Shown here piece after piece: positions 1 to 5,866 of a DNA stretch of 8,455 nucleotides. Position 1 is the first letter of the stretch. Every line of letters begins with the position of its first letter. A model generated the notes under the pieces. It searched no databases and was not told the DNA's origin. It saw nothing but the letters and a program-made list of their open reading frames with translations. Made by a program: the position numbers and the translations under genes. Source of the stretch: UBA2334 sp049653005. Lineage in GTDB: Bacteria; Pseudomonadota; Gammaproteobacteria; Burkholderiales; Burkholderiaceae_C. The DNA lies in the NCBI GenBank assembly GCA_049653005.1, contig JBASFL010000122.1, positions 1-8,455 of the forward strand, written 5' to 3'.

Positions 1-89
1 TCCATCTTGCCGCCACCGTGGCTGCCAGCAAAAGAAGGGGCAGACACCATCAGCAGAGCCGACACCAACGCAGACATCACCAGTTTCAT
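1..89 (-). CDS. Small exported protein, N-terminal part only
   Basis: Only the first 29 codons lie in the window; the gene runs off the left edge. Translation from the ATG at 89-87 begins MKLVMSALVSALLMVSAPSF, then AGSHGGGKM. This is a textbook Sec signal peptide: Lys at position 2, a hydrophobic core, and a likely cleavage site after SFA. The mature part starts with a Gly/His-rich stretch. The start is supported by an AAGAGG ribosome binding site upstream on the minus strand (about 95-101). The product is therefore probably periplasmic or secreted. The visible part is too short to name a family; a His/Gly-rich start is compatible with metal binding, but that is a guess. It is divergent from the TPR gene at 157. 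Confidence 0.75.
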   Translation of the reverse strand, partial: MKLVMSALVSALLMVSAPSFAGSHGGGKM

Positions 90-113
90 GATTGACCTCT
101 TGAAAACACGTTT

Positions 114-144
114 GGGAACATACCCACAAAATACCTGAGTCGTA
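114..144 (+). promoter_or_regulatory. Possible ECF-sigma promoter for the TPR-HupE pair
   Basis: GGGAACAT at 114-121 resembles the GGAACTT -35 element used by RpoE/ECF sigma factors. GTCGTA at 139-144 resembles a GTC-type -10 element, and the spacer is 17 nt. Transcription would then start near 150, just before the TPR gene. The match is by eye only, and such short motifs occur by chance. Confidence 0.25.
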
Positions 145-149
145 TTTTG
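127..149. promoter_or_regulatory. Inverted repeat in divergent promoter region
   Basis: CAAAATAC (127-134) and GTATTTTG (142-149) are a perfect 8-bp inverted repeat around a 7-nt spacer (CTGAGTC). It lies in the only intergenic space between the divergent exported-protein gene and the TPR gene, and it overlaps the possible -10 element. An operator for a dimeric regulator is the simplest reading. A short hairpin is the alternative. The regulator is unknown. Confidence 0.4.
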
Positions 150-156
150 CAACTTG

Positions 157-1392
157 ATGTTATCCCGAGCCATGAAACCTGTTGAACCCGTGGGAAATGC
201 CCTTGTTTCCGGTTGTATCTGGGCGTGCGCGGCGTTCTCAGCCGTTGCCATGCCTGTGCCGGGGTGGGCCCAAGACCGGTTTGTGCCGCCACCGGGCCAG
301 GTGGTGTTGCCGGTGGCGGTGCACACGGCGGACGGCGCGTCGCGTGACCTGAAGGCGGCCGAACAAGCCTGGCGGCGCGACCCACGCAACCTGGAGCTGG
401 CCGCCCGCTACGCCCGCGAAGCCTTTCTGGTGGGGCTGACCGAAGGCGACTTGCGCTGGTTTGGCACCGCCAAAGCCGCCCTGTTGCCGTGGTGGAACGA
501 GCCCACCTTGACGGCGCAGGGCCACTTCATGCGCGGCCTGGTCAAGCAGGGGTTTCACGACTTTCAAGGCGGGCTGGCCGACATCAACGCGGCCATTGCC
601 CTGGACGGCAACCGGGCCGAACTCTGGTCGTGGCGGTTTGCCATCCACCTGTTGTGGGCCGACATGGCGGCCGCGCGGGCCGATTGCGACGCCCTGGGGC
701 AACGGGCGGGGGCCGACGAGGGCCGCGCGTGCCTGGCCGTGCTGGCCTACCGCACTGGCCGTGCACCCGCCGCGGTGACCGAGCTGAAAAAGCTGGTGGC
801 CTTGCCCGATTTTCAGAGCGGCTCGGCGCAGGACTGGCTGCGTTTCCATTTGGGCGAGGCCCAGCGCACGGCGGGGCAATACGACGCGGCGCAGGCCACT
901 TGGGCCGACCACCTGGCCCAGCGGCCGCGCTCACACGGGGTGCGGCTGGCGCTGGCGGAGCTGCTCAACGCCCGGGGCCAACACGCCCAGGCCAAGCGGT
1001 GGGCCACCACCCCTGCCCCCACCGATGCGCTGCTGGTGCAGCAACTGCTGGCCAGCCAGGCCCTGGGCGACGCCGATGCCCCCCGCCTGGCCCAACAAGT
1101 GGAAGACCGCATGGTGGCCCAGGCCCTGCGACAAGACAGCCTGATCGAGCGGCCCAAAATGGTCTACCTCATTCACCACGGGCGTGATGTGGCCGCCGGG
1201 CTGGCCTTGGCCCAAGAGAACTGGGCCGCCCAAAAAGAACCGCCTGACGCCCTGCTGCTGGTCGAGGCCGCGCTGAAGCTGGACCGCCCCCAGGCCGCCG
1301 CACCGGTGTTGGACTGGATGGCCCAGACCGGCTACACCGACCCCGCGCTGGCCGCCGTGGCGGGCCAGCTCAAGTCCCGCTTGGGCCGTTGA
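157..1392 (+). CDS. Exported tetratricopeptide-repeat protein
   Basis: The product is about 411 residues. It has an N-terminal signal peptide with a hydrophobic stretch around residues 18-33 and a likely cleavage at GWAQ-DR near residue 39, so it should act in the periplasm. The rest is alpha-helical, with degenerate TPR-like helix pairs: about 65-95 (AWRRDP..LELAARYAREA), 120-185 (GHFMRGLVKQGFHDFQGGLADINAAIALDGN) and 228-285 (GEAQRTAGQYDAAQATW, then LALAELLNARGQ). TPR proteins bind other proteins; no catalytic motif is visible. Start choice is uncertain: TTG 154, ATG 157 and ATG 172 are in frame and none has a good ribosome binding site; all keep the signal peptide. The HupE-type gene begins 21 bases after the stop, so co-transcription and a shared envelope function are likely. 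The exact role is unknown. Confidence 0.85.
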   Translation: MLSRAMKPVEPVGNALVSGCIWACAAFSAVAMPVPGWAQDRFVPPPGQVVLPVAVHTADGASRDLKAAEQAWRRDPRNLELAARYAREAFLVGLTEGDLRWFGTAKAALLPWWNEPTLTAQGHFMRGLVKQGFHDFQGGLADINAAIALDGNRAELWSWRFAIHLLWADMAAARADCDALGQRAGADEGRACLAVLAYRTGRAPAAVTELKKLVALPDFQSGSAQDWLRFHLGEAQRTAGQYDAAQATWADHLAQRPRSHGVRLALAELLNARGQHAQAKRWATTPAPTDALLVQQLLASQALGDADAPRLAQQVEDRMVAQALRQDSLIERPKMVYLIHHGRDVAAGLALAQENWAAQKEPPDALLLVEAALKLDRPQAAAPVLDWMAQTGYTDPALAAVAGQLKSRLGR

Positions 1393-1413
1393 ACATTCAC
1401 CAGGACAGCTTGT

Positions 1414-2580
1414 ATGCACCGAACGGTTTGGGGTTTTGTGGCGCGCGTTTTTCTGGCGCGCAGCCTGGTGGTCTTGTGCGGGTTGCTGGGCATGGGCGGG
1501 GTGCAGGCGCACTCCAGCGGCAACAGCTATGTGGCGTTCAGCCTGCGCGACGCCACCCCCGTGCTGCGGGTGGACGTCAGCATCCGCGACCTGGACTTTG
1601 TGTTTGACCTGGACGGCGACCGCAACGGCGAAGTCACCTGGGCCGAGGTGGCGGCCCGCCAGGGTGACCTGCTGGCCTGGGTGCAGGCGGGTGTGCGGGT
1701 GACGGTGGCCGACACCGTGTGCACGCTCACCGCCCAAGACCCCATGGCCAGCCAGCGCGGCGACGGCATTTATTTCAGCACCGAGTGGGTGGTGCACTGC
1801 CCCGGTGCCAGCGTCCAGCCCCCACCCGGGCTGGGGCTGCGCTACGGGTTGATGTTTGACCAGGACAACCTGCACCGAGGCCTGCTGAAGGTGGACCTGC
1901 CCAACGAGCAAAACAGCGCCATCCTCAGCCCCGAGCAGCCCGGTGCGCCCTTGGTGCAGGGCAGCACCCGCCTGTGGGACATTTTTCAGCGCTACGTGGT
2001 GGAGGGGGTGTGGCACATCTGGATCGGCATTGACCACATTTTGTTTTTGCTGAGCCTGCTGGTGCTGGCCCCGCTGGCGTCGGCCCGCCGTGCGGTGGTG
2101 ACCTGGCAGCCGGTGGACCGCTTTGGCCTGGCGTTTGCCGATGTGTTGTCGGTGGTCACCGCTTTCACGGTGGCGCATTCCATCACCCTGGGGCTGTCGG
2201 TCATGAAGTGGGTGGACCCACCGGCCAACGTGGTGGAGCCGGTGATTGCGCTGTCGGTGGTGCTGGCCGCGCTGAACAACCTGCTGGGCTGGTTCTCGCT
2301 GAAGCGGTGGCGGCTGGCGTTTGTGTTCGGGCTGATCCACGGCTTTGGCTTTGCCAACGTGTTGCTCGACCTGGGCCTGCCCACGCAGGCGCTGGCGGTG
2401 GCGCTGGGCGGGTTCAACGTGGGGGTGGAGCTGGGGCAGCTCGCCATTGTGGTGGTGTTTTTGTCGGCCGCCTGGTGGCTGCGCCACACGGCGTTTTACC
2501 GTTGGTTGGTCGTGGTGGGCGGCTCGGTGGCCATTGCCGTCACCGGCGCGGTGTGGACCTGGGAGCGCCTGGGGTTCTGA
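1414..2580 (+). CDS. HupE/UreJ-family membrane protein with periplasmic EF-hand domain
   Basis: The product has 388 residues. A signal peptide (about 1-32, cleavage at VQA-HSSG) would leave a mature protein starting with His. A periplasmic domain follows with a canonical EF-hand loop at about residues 67-78 (DGDRNGEVTWAE; Ca-type ligands Asp, Asp, Asn, Glu). The C-terminal half, from about 190, is the HupE/UreJ_2 membrane domain with several hydrophobic helices and conserved polar motifs in them: VWHIWIGIDHILF (about 199-211), TAFTVAHS (about 249-256), GLIHGFGFA and FNVGVELGQ (about 334-342). HupE/UreJ proteins are linked to nickel supply for hydrogenase or urease, but many members, like this one, sit away from those enzymes and have no proven substrate. 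AGGA at 1402-1405 is placed as a ribosome binding site for ATG 1414. The gene converges with the CIA30 gene. Confidence 0.88.
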   Translation: MHRTVWGFVARVFLARSLVVLCGLLGMGGVQAHSSGNSYVAFSLRDATPVLRVDVSIRDLDFVFDLDGDRNGEVTWAEVAARQGDLLAWVQAGVRVTVADTVCTLTAQDPMASQRGDGIYFSTEWVVHCPGASVQPPPGLGLRYGLMFDQDNLHRGLLKVDLPNEQNSAILSPEQPGAPLVQGSTRLWDIFQRYVVEGVWHIWIGIDHILFLLSLLVLAPLASARRAVVTWQPVDRFGLAFADVLSVVTAFTVAHSITLGLSVMKWVDPPANVVEPVIALSVVLAALNNLLGWFSLKRWRLAFVFGLIHGFGFANVLLDLGLPTQALAVALGGFNVGVELGQLAIVVVFLSAAWWLRHTAFYRWLVVVGGSVAIAVTGAVWTWERLGF

Positions 2581-2589
2581 CCCCCTTGG

Positions 2590-2625
2590 TCACACCCGCA
2601 TTCACACCAACACTCACACCAACCA
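2590..2625. repeat. Three 12-nt tandem units at a convergent gene end
   Basis: TCACACC recurs at 2590, 2602 and 2614, exactly 12 nt apart. The units are TCACACCCGCAT, TCACACCAACAC and TCACACCAACCA. The array fills most of the 33-nt gap between the convergent HupE-type and CIA30 genes and covers the CIA30 stop codon. Read on the minus strand, each unit begins with an in-frame TGA, giving three successive stops for CIA30. No terminator hairpin is visible in this gap. Confidence 0.6.
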
Positions 2626-3192
2626 CAAGGCCCTCAGCCCCAGCATGAAGCCACCGGCCACGCGTTCGGTGGTCAACAGGCCCAGTTGGTGGATGTGGTC
2701 GGTGGGCTGCACCCCGGGCAGCGCCAGGCTGCTGCCCCGGCGCGTGGGTTTGAAATTGGGCAGGGCCAGGCGCACCAGTGCCCACTGCGGCGGGGCTTGG
2801 AACACCACCTGGTGCTGCACACCGTCGGGCTCTGGGTGCAGGTGCAGGGCCAGTTTGAACGGGCGGCCAAAGCCACAGGTTTCCACCACCACGGCCTGTG
2901 CCGCGCCCACCGGCACAGGGCGGGGCAGGGCGGCCCGCACCGAGGCAAAACCGCCGCCCTGGGCCAGGCTCACGTCCCCCGAAAACACGCCGCAGGGCTG
3001 TGCCTCGGGCGTGTGCGGAAAGGCCAGGCTGGCCGAGCCTTCGGGTTTGAACGCCACCGCCCCGCTGGAGCGGCCGCCCATCAAGCGGTCGTGCAGGCCT
3101 TGCCACGCGGCGGCAGACGGTTCGTTGTCAAACGCCCACAGCAGCCGCGCGCCGGGCGCCGGTGCTGCTGCATTTGCCACCAGGGGGCTCAT
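2614..3192 (-). CDS. CIA30-family protein (complex I intermediate-associated protein 30-like)
   Basis: The product has 192 residues and spans one CIA30 domain, a galactose-binding-like beta-sandwich. Family hallmarks are visible: W...F.....W...HDRLMGGRSSG (about 19-44, corresponding to the usual NDxVMGGxSxG), GVFSGDVSLAQGGGFASVR (68-86), and the C-terminal strand GLLTTERVAGGFMLGLRALW. The family is named for a mitochondrial complex I assembly factor (NDUFAF1). Bacterial members are common and mostly uncharacterised, and no NADH dehydrogenase gene is nearby, so a complex I role here is not supported. No signal peptide is obvious. Its ATG (3192-3190) overlaps the TGA of the transglutaminase gene (3191-3189) as ATGA, so the two are probably translationally coupled. 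Confidence 0.85.
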   Translation of the reverse strand: MSPLVANAAAPAPGARLLWAFDNEPSAAAWQGLHDRLMGGRSSGAVAFKPEGSASLAFPHTPEAQPCGVFSGDVSLAQGGGFASVRAALPRPVPVGAAQAVVVETCGFGRPFKLALHLHPEPDGVQHQVVFQAPPQWALVRLALPNFKPTRRGSSLALPGVQPTDHIHQLGLLTTERVAGGFMLGLRALWLV

Positions 3193-4049
3193 GCCGTGGA
3201 CAGTGCTTCTGCCCGCCGCACCGGCATTTGCCAGGGCTGGCCGGGTTGCGTGAGTGCCTCAATGGCAATGACCGGTGGCAGCGAGGCCACGGCCCCAAAA
3301 ATGGTGGCAAACGAGCCATCGGCCGCGTCGCGCCCGGTGCCGATGCGGATGAACCCCATGGGAATGGCCGTGCCCGAAGGGTCAAACAAATACCAGCGGT
3401 GGCCCACGTACGCCTCCACGTAGGCATGGAAATCGGTGGGACCCAGGGTGGGGTCGGCCCCGTAGTCGATGCCGGTGGTGAAACGCGCCGGGATGTTCAG
3501 CGCCCGGCACACCGCAATCATCAGGTGCGCAAAGTCGCGGCACACGCCCACGCGGTCGGTCAGCGTGTCGAGCGCCGAGGTCATGGAGTTGCTTGTGTTG
3601 GACTTGAACGTGACCTGCGACTGCACCCACTGCTGGATGGCCTGCACCCGGGTGTAGCCGTGGGGCAGCGCGCCAAACTGCGCCATGGCCAGGTTGCCCA
3701 GCCGGTCTGACTGGCAGTAGCGGCTGGGGTAGAGGTAGGGCAGCACCTCGGGGGGCAGGTGGGCCACGGGCACTTCGGGCACGTCGGCCGCTTGGGCAAC
3801 GTGGTGGGCAATGTCCACGGTGGCTTCGTAGCGCACCGACAGCGTGCCGGGCTGGGCGCTCAGGCGCAGGCTGCGGGCTTGGGTGGCCGGGTCTGTGTGG
3901 GCCAGGGTGGTCACGGGCTGGCTGATGGCCAGCTGCTCGGACTGGATGGTTTGCTGGCGGGTGCGGGCGGCCTGGATGTTGAAGATGAAGTCAGCACCGG
4001 GAAACCCGACCTCGTACTGGAGGGCGATGGAGAACTGAAGGCGAACCAT
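3189..4049 (-). CDS. Transglutaminase-like (papain-fold) family protein
   Basis: The product has 286 residues. The N-terminal half is a beta-rich region, with LQFSIALQYEV near the start. The C-terminal half holds a transglutaminase-like core with the full catalytic triad: Cys170 in RVGVCRDFAHL, His208 in TDFHAYVEAYV, and Asp223 in WYLFDPSG. Bacterial proteins of this type are often cysteine proteases or amidases rather than cross-linking enzymes; the substrate is unknown. No signal peptide is seen, so it is probably cytoplasmic. The ATG at 4049 was chosen because the reading frame upstream (to about 4313) runs into the IclR gene and shows no family similarity. It lies 46 nt downstream of the IclR stop on the same strand, with no clear terminator between, and is coupled to the CIA30 gene by an ATGA overlap. 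Confidence 0.87.
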   Translation of the reverse strand: MVRLQFSIALQYEVGFPGADFIFNIQAARTRQQTIQSEQLAISQPVTTLAHTDPATQARSLRLSAQPGTLSVRYEATVDIAHHVAQAADVPEVPVAHLPPEVLPYLYPSRYCQSDRLGNLAMAQFGALPHGYTRVQAIQQWVQSQVTFKSNTSNSMTSALDTLTDRVGVCRDFAHLMIAVCRALNIPARFTTGIDYGADPTLGPTDFHAYVEAYVGHRWYLFDPSGTAIPMGFIRIGTGRDAADGSFATIFGAVASLPPVIAIEALTQPGQPWQMPVRRAEALSTA

Positions 4050-4095
4050 GGGGGTGCTCTGTGTGGGGGAAATGAAGCAAAAAAGGGGCAAGCAA

Positions 4096-4851
4096 TTAGG
4101 GTGCCAGTGCGCGGGTGAGCGCCTGGGCGGCGGCCACCACGGGCGCCACGTGGCGCGGGTCGTGCCGGTGGGCGGGCAGGCTGAGTGTGAGGGCACCGGC
4201 AATCCGCCCGTCGGCCCCGAACACCGGGGCAGACACCCCGGCCACGTCGGGCAGGCGCTGGCCCACGCCACTGAAGTACCCGTCGGTCCGTATCTGCACC
4301 GAAATGGGGTCATTTTTTAAGGAAAATGTGCCTCCGCCGCTTGATGGTATTGCAGTGTATGCCATCAAAACAAGAGCGCCTGAGCCCCGGTCGGCGGGCA
4401 ACACATCTCCCGCCTGAATGTGGTCGCGCACGGGGTGGGGCGAGTCCACCCGGTGCAGGCACAGGCGGCTGGCGTGGGGCGGCGTGCCTTGCAGCACGTG
4501 GTAGGCCGCACTTTCACCCGTGGCAGCCACCAGTTGGTGCAGCACGGGCAGCACCACATCGGCCAGCGAAAACCGCCGCTGGTAAACCCCGTGCAGCCGT
4601 GCCACCTCCAGCCCCAAGGTGTAGCGCCCATCGTCCTGGCGGTGCAGCAGCCGGGCGTGCACCAGCGAGGCCAGCAGCCGCAGCGCCGTGCTTTTGTACA
4701 GCTGGGTGCGCGCCGCCAGCTCCGCCAGGGACAGCGGCCCGTCGTCGGCATGGAACGCGGCCAGCAGCGACAGCGCGCGGTCCACGGCAGCGGCGCCGCC
4801 GGGGGCGGCTTGGTCGTCGGCCAGCGACGGGGTCGTGGGTTTTCGGGGCAT
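4096..4851 (-). CDS. IclR-family transcriptional regulator
   Basis: The product has 251 residues, the usual IclR size. The N-terminal winged helix-turn-helix covers about 21-82 (AVDRALSLLAAF, SLAELAARTQLYKSTALRLLASLVHARLL, GRYTLGLEV). The effector-binding domain follows, with family motifs VRDHIQAGDVLPADRGSG (141-158) and GQRLPDVAGVSAPVFGADGRIAGALTLS (197-224). It is divergent from the lyase/CoA-transferase genes across 73 bp containing inverted repeats, the classic IclR arrangement, so those genes and its own promoter are the likely targets. Between residues about 157 and 194 (4383-4272) the codon use turns AT-rich and the loop before IRTDGYFSG looks longer than usual for the family. The frame stays open and both flanking motifs are intact, so the gene is probably functional. 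No ribosome binding site precedes the ATG. Confidence 0.9.
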   Translation of the reverse strand: MPRKPTTPSLADDQAAPGGAAAVDRALSLLAAFHADDGPLSLAELAARTQLYKSTALRLLASLVHARLLHRQDDGRYTLGLEVARLHGVYQRRFSLADVVLPVLHQLVAATGESAAYHVLQGTPPHASRLCLHRVDSPHPVRDHIQAGDVLPADRGSGALVLMAYTAIPSSGGGTFSLKNDPISVQIRTDGYFSGVGQRLPDVAGVSAPVFGADGRIAGALTLSLPAHRHDPRHVAPVVAAAQALTRALAP

Positions 4852-4853
4852 AA

Positions 4854-4877
4854 TTTCTGAAATTCTTTCAGAAAGAA
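4854..4877. promoter_or_regulatory. Overlapping inverted repeats, candidate IclR-type operator
   Basis: TTTCTGAAA (4854-4862) and TTTCAGAAA (4866-4874) form a perfect 9-bp inverted repeat around TTC. Overlapping it, TTCTTTC (4863-4869) and GAAAGAA (4871-4877) form a second perfect 7-bp repeat around one A. The site starts 2 nt upstream of the IclR start codon, so a bound protein would block that gene directly. IclR proteins bind palindromes of this size in divergent promoters. The assignment to this regulator is inferred from position. Confidence 0.6.
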
Positions 4878-4886
4878 CAACGTTCT
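4874..4886. promoter_or_regulatory. Second short inverted repeat in the divergent region
   Basis: AGAAC (4874-4878) and GTTCT (4882-4886) flank the spacer AAC. The half-site resembles the GTTC/GAAC arms reported for PcaR/PobR-type IclR operators. It adjoins the larger repeat and lies on the side of the lyase gene, so it could be a second regulator site. At 5 bp per arm, chance is possible. Confidence 0.35.
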
Positions 4887-4924
4887 ACAAGACAGAATTA
4901 GAAGTGTAACCCCCAGCCACCCAC

Positions 4925-5866
4925 ATGACCCCCACACCCGACGTCCTCATCAGCGAAGTGGGCCCGCGCGACGGCCTGCAGTCCGTCAAGGCCACCATGC
5001 CCACCGCGCACAAACGGCGTTGGCTGGACGCGCTGGTGGCCAGCGGGCTGCGCGAAATCGAGGTGTGCTCTTTCGTGCCCGCCCACCTCATGCCCCAAAT
5101 GGCCGACGCCACCGAGGTGGTGCAGCACGCGCTCACCCACCCCGGCCTGGCCGTGCTGGCGCTGGTGCCCAACCTCAAAGGGGCCGAGGCGGCGCTGGCC
5201 GCCGGGGTGCACAAGCTCACGCTGCCGGTGTCGGTCAGCCACGCGCACTCGCTGGCCAATGTGCGCAAAACGCCCGACGACATGGTGGCCGTGCTGCGCC
5301 AGGTGGCCGTGCTGCGCGACGGGCGTTTTCCGGGCGTGGGCATCGAGGCCGGGTTGTCCACCGCTTTTGGTTGCACGCTGCAAGGCGCGGTGCCTGAAGA
5401 CGAAGTCATCCGTCTGGCCGTGGCCTGTGCCGAGGCCGGGGCCAACGAGGTGGGCCTGAGCGACACCACCGGCATGGCCAACCCCGCGCAAACCCGCCGC
5501 CTGTTTCGGCGCCTGCGCGCCGAGCTGGGCGACAAAGCCGGTTCGGCCCACATGCACAACACCCGGGGCCTGGGCCTTGCCAACTGCCTGGCGGCCTACG
5601 ACGTGGGCGTGCGTGTGTTCGACGGCTCGCAAGGCGGGCTGGGCGGCTGCCCCCACGCGCCCGGTGCCAGCGGCAACGTGGTGACCGAAGACCTGGTGTT
5701 CATGTTCGAGGCCATGGGCATCAACACCGGCGTTGACTTGGAAAAGCTGCTGGCCGCCCGCGCCGCACTGCAAGCCGGGCTGCCCGGCGAACCCATTTAC
5801 GGCATGGTGCCCGAGGCCGGGCTGCCGCTGGGCTGGACACAGAAAGGACACTCCCATGAGCACTGA
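4925..5866 (+). CDS. Hydroxymethylglutaryl-CoA lyase family enzyme
   Basis: The product has 313 residues, full length for bacterial HMG-CoA lyase, a TIM-barrel enzyme that splits 3-hydroxy-3-methylglutaryl-CoA into acetyl-CoA and acetoacetate. Active-site residues are all present: Arg15-Asp16 in EVGPRDGLQ, Glu46 in EVCSFVP, Asp180 in LSDTTG, metal ligands His209 and His211 in HMHNTRG, Cys242 in GGLGGCPHAPGASGN, and Asn251. The substrate may be another 3-hydroxyacyl-CoA, since the gene overlaps a CoA-transferase rather than leucine-degradation genes (no isovaleryl-CoA dehydrogenase or methylcrotonyl-CoA carboxylase here). The protein ends in a small His-rich tail (KGHSHEH) encoded in the overlap with the next gene. 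ATG 4925 gives the family N-terminus but has no visible ribosome binding site, so a leaderless mRNA is possible. Divergent from the IclR gene. Confidence 0.9.
   Translation: MTPTPDVLISEVGPRDGLQSVKATMPTAHKRRWLDALVASGLREIEVCSFVPAHLMPQMADATEVVQHALTHPGLAVLALVPNLKGAEAALAAGVHKLTLPVSVSHAHSLANVRKTPDDMVAVLRQVAVLRDGRFPGVGIEAGLSTAFGCTLQGAVPEDEVIRLAVACAEAGANEVGLSDTTGMANPAQTRRLFRRLRAELGDKAGSAHMHNTRGLGLANCLAAYDVGVRVFDGSQGGLGGCPHAPGASGNVVTEDLVFMFEAMGINTGVDLEKLLAARAALQAGLPGEPIYGMVPEAGLPLGWTQKGHSHEH

Noticed and set aside
127..149. IscR-type binding site
   Set aside because: ATACCTGAGT resembles one IscR half-site, but the second half is not at the expected spacing.
931..2487. A 518-codon open frame on the minus strand
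   Set aside because: It lies antisense to the TPR and HupE-type genes, which have clear signal peptides and family motifs. Its translation is rich in His, Gln, Gly and Pro, typical of a shadow frame in high-GC DNA.
4050..4095. Possible terminator between the IclR and transglutaminase genes (T-run on the minus strand)
   Set aside because: A six-T run exists on the minus strand but I find no stable hairpin before it, so it is not called.
4050..4313. N-terminal extension of the transglutaminase frame up to 4313
   Set aside because: It overlaps the IclR gene, its translation is Pro/Trp/Cys-rich without family similarity, and the family N-terminus fits ATG 4049.
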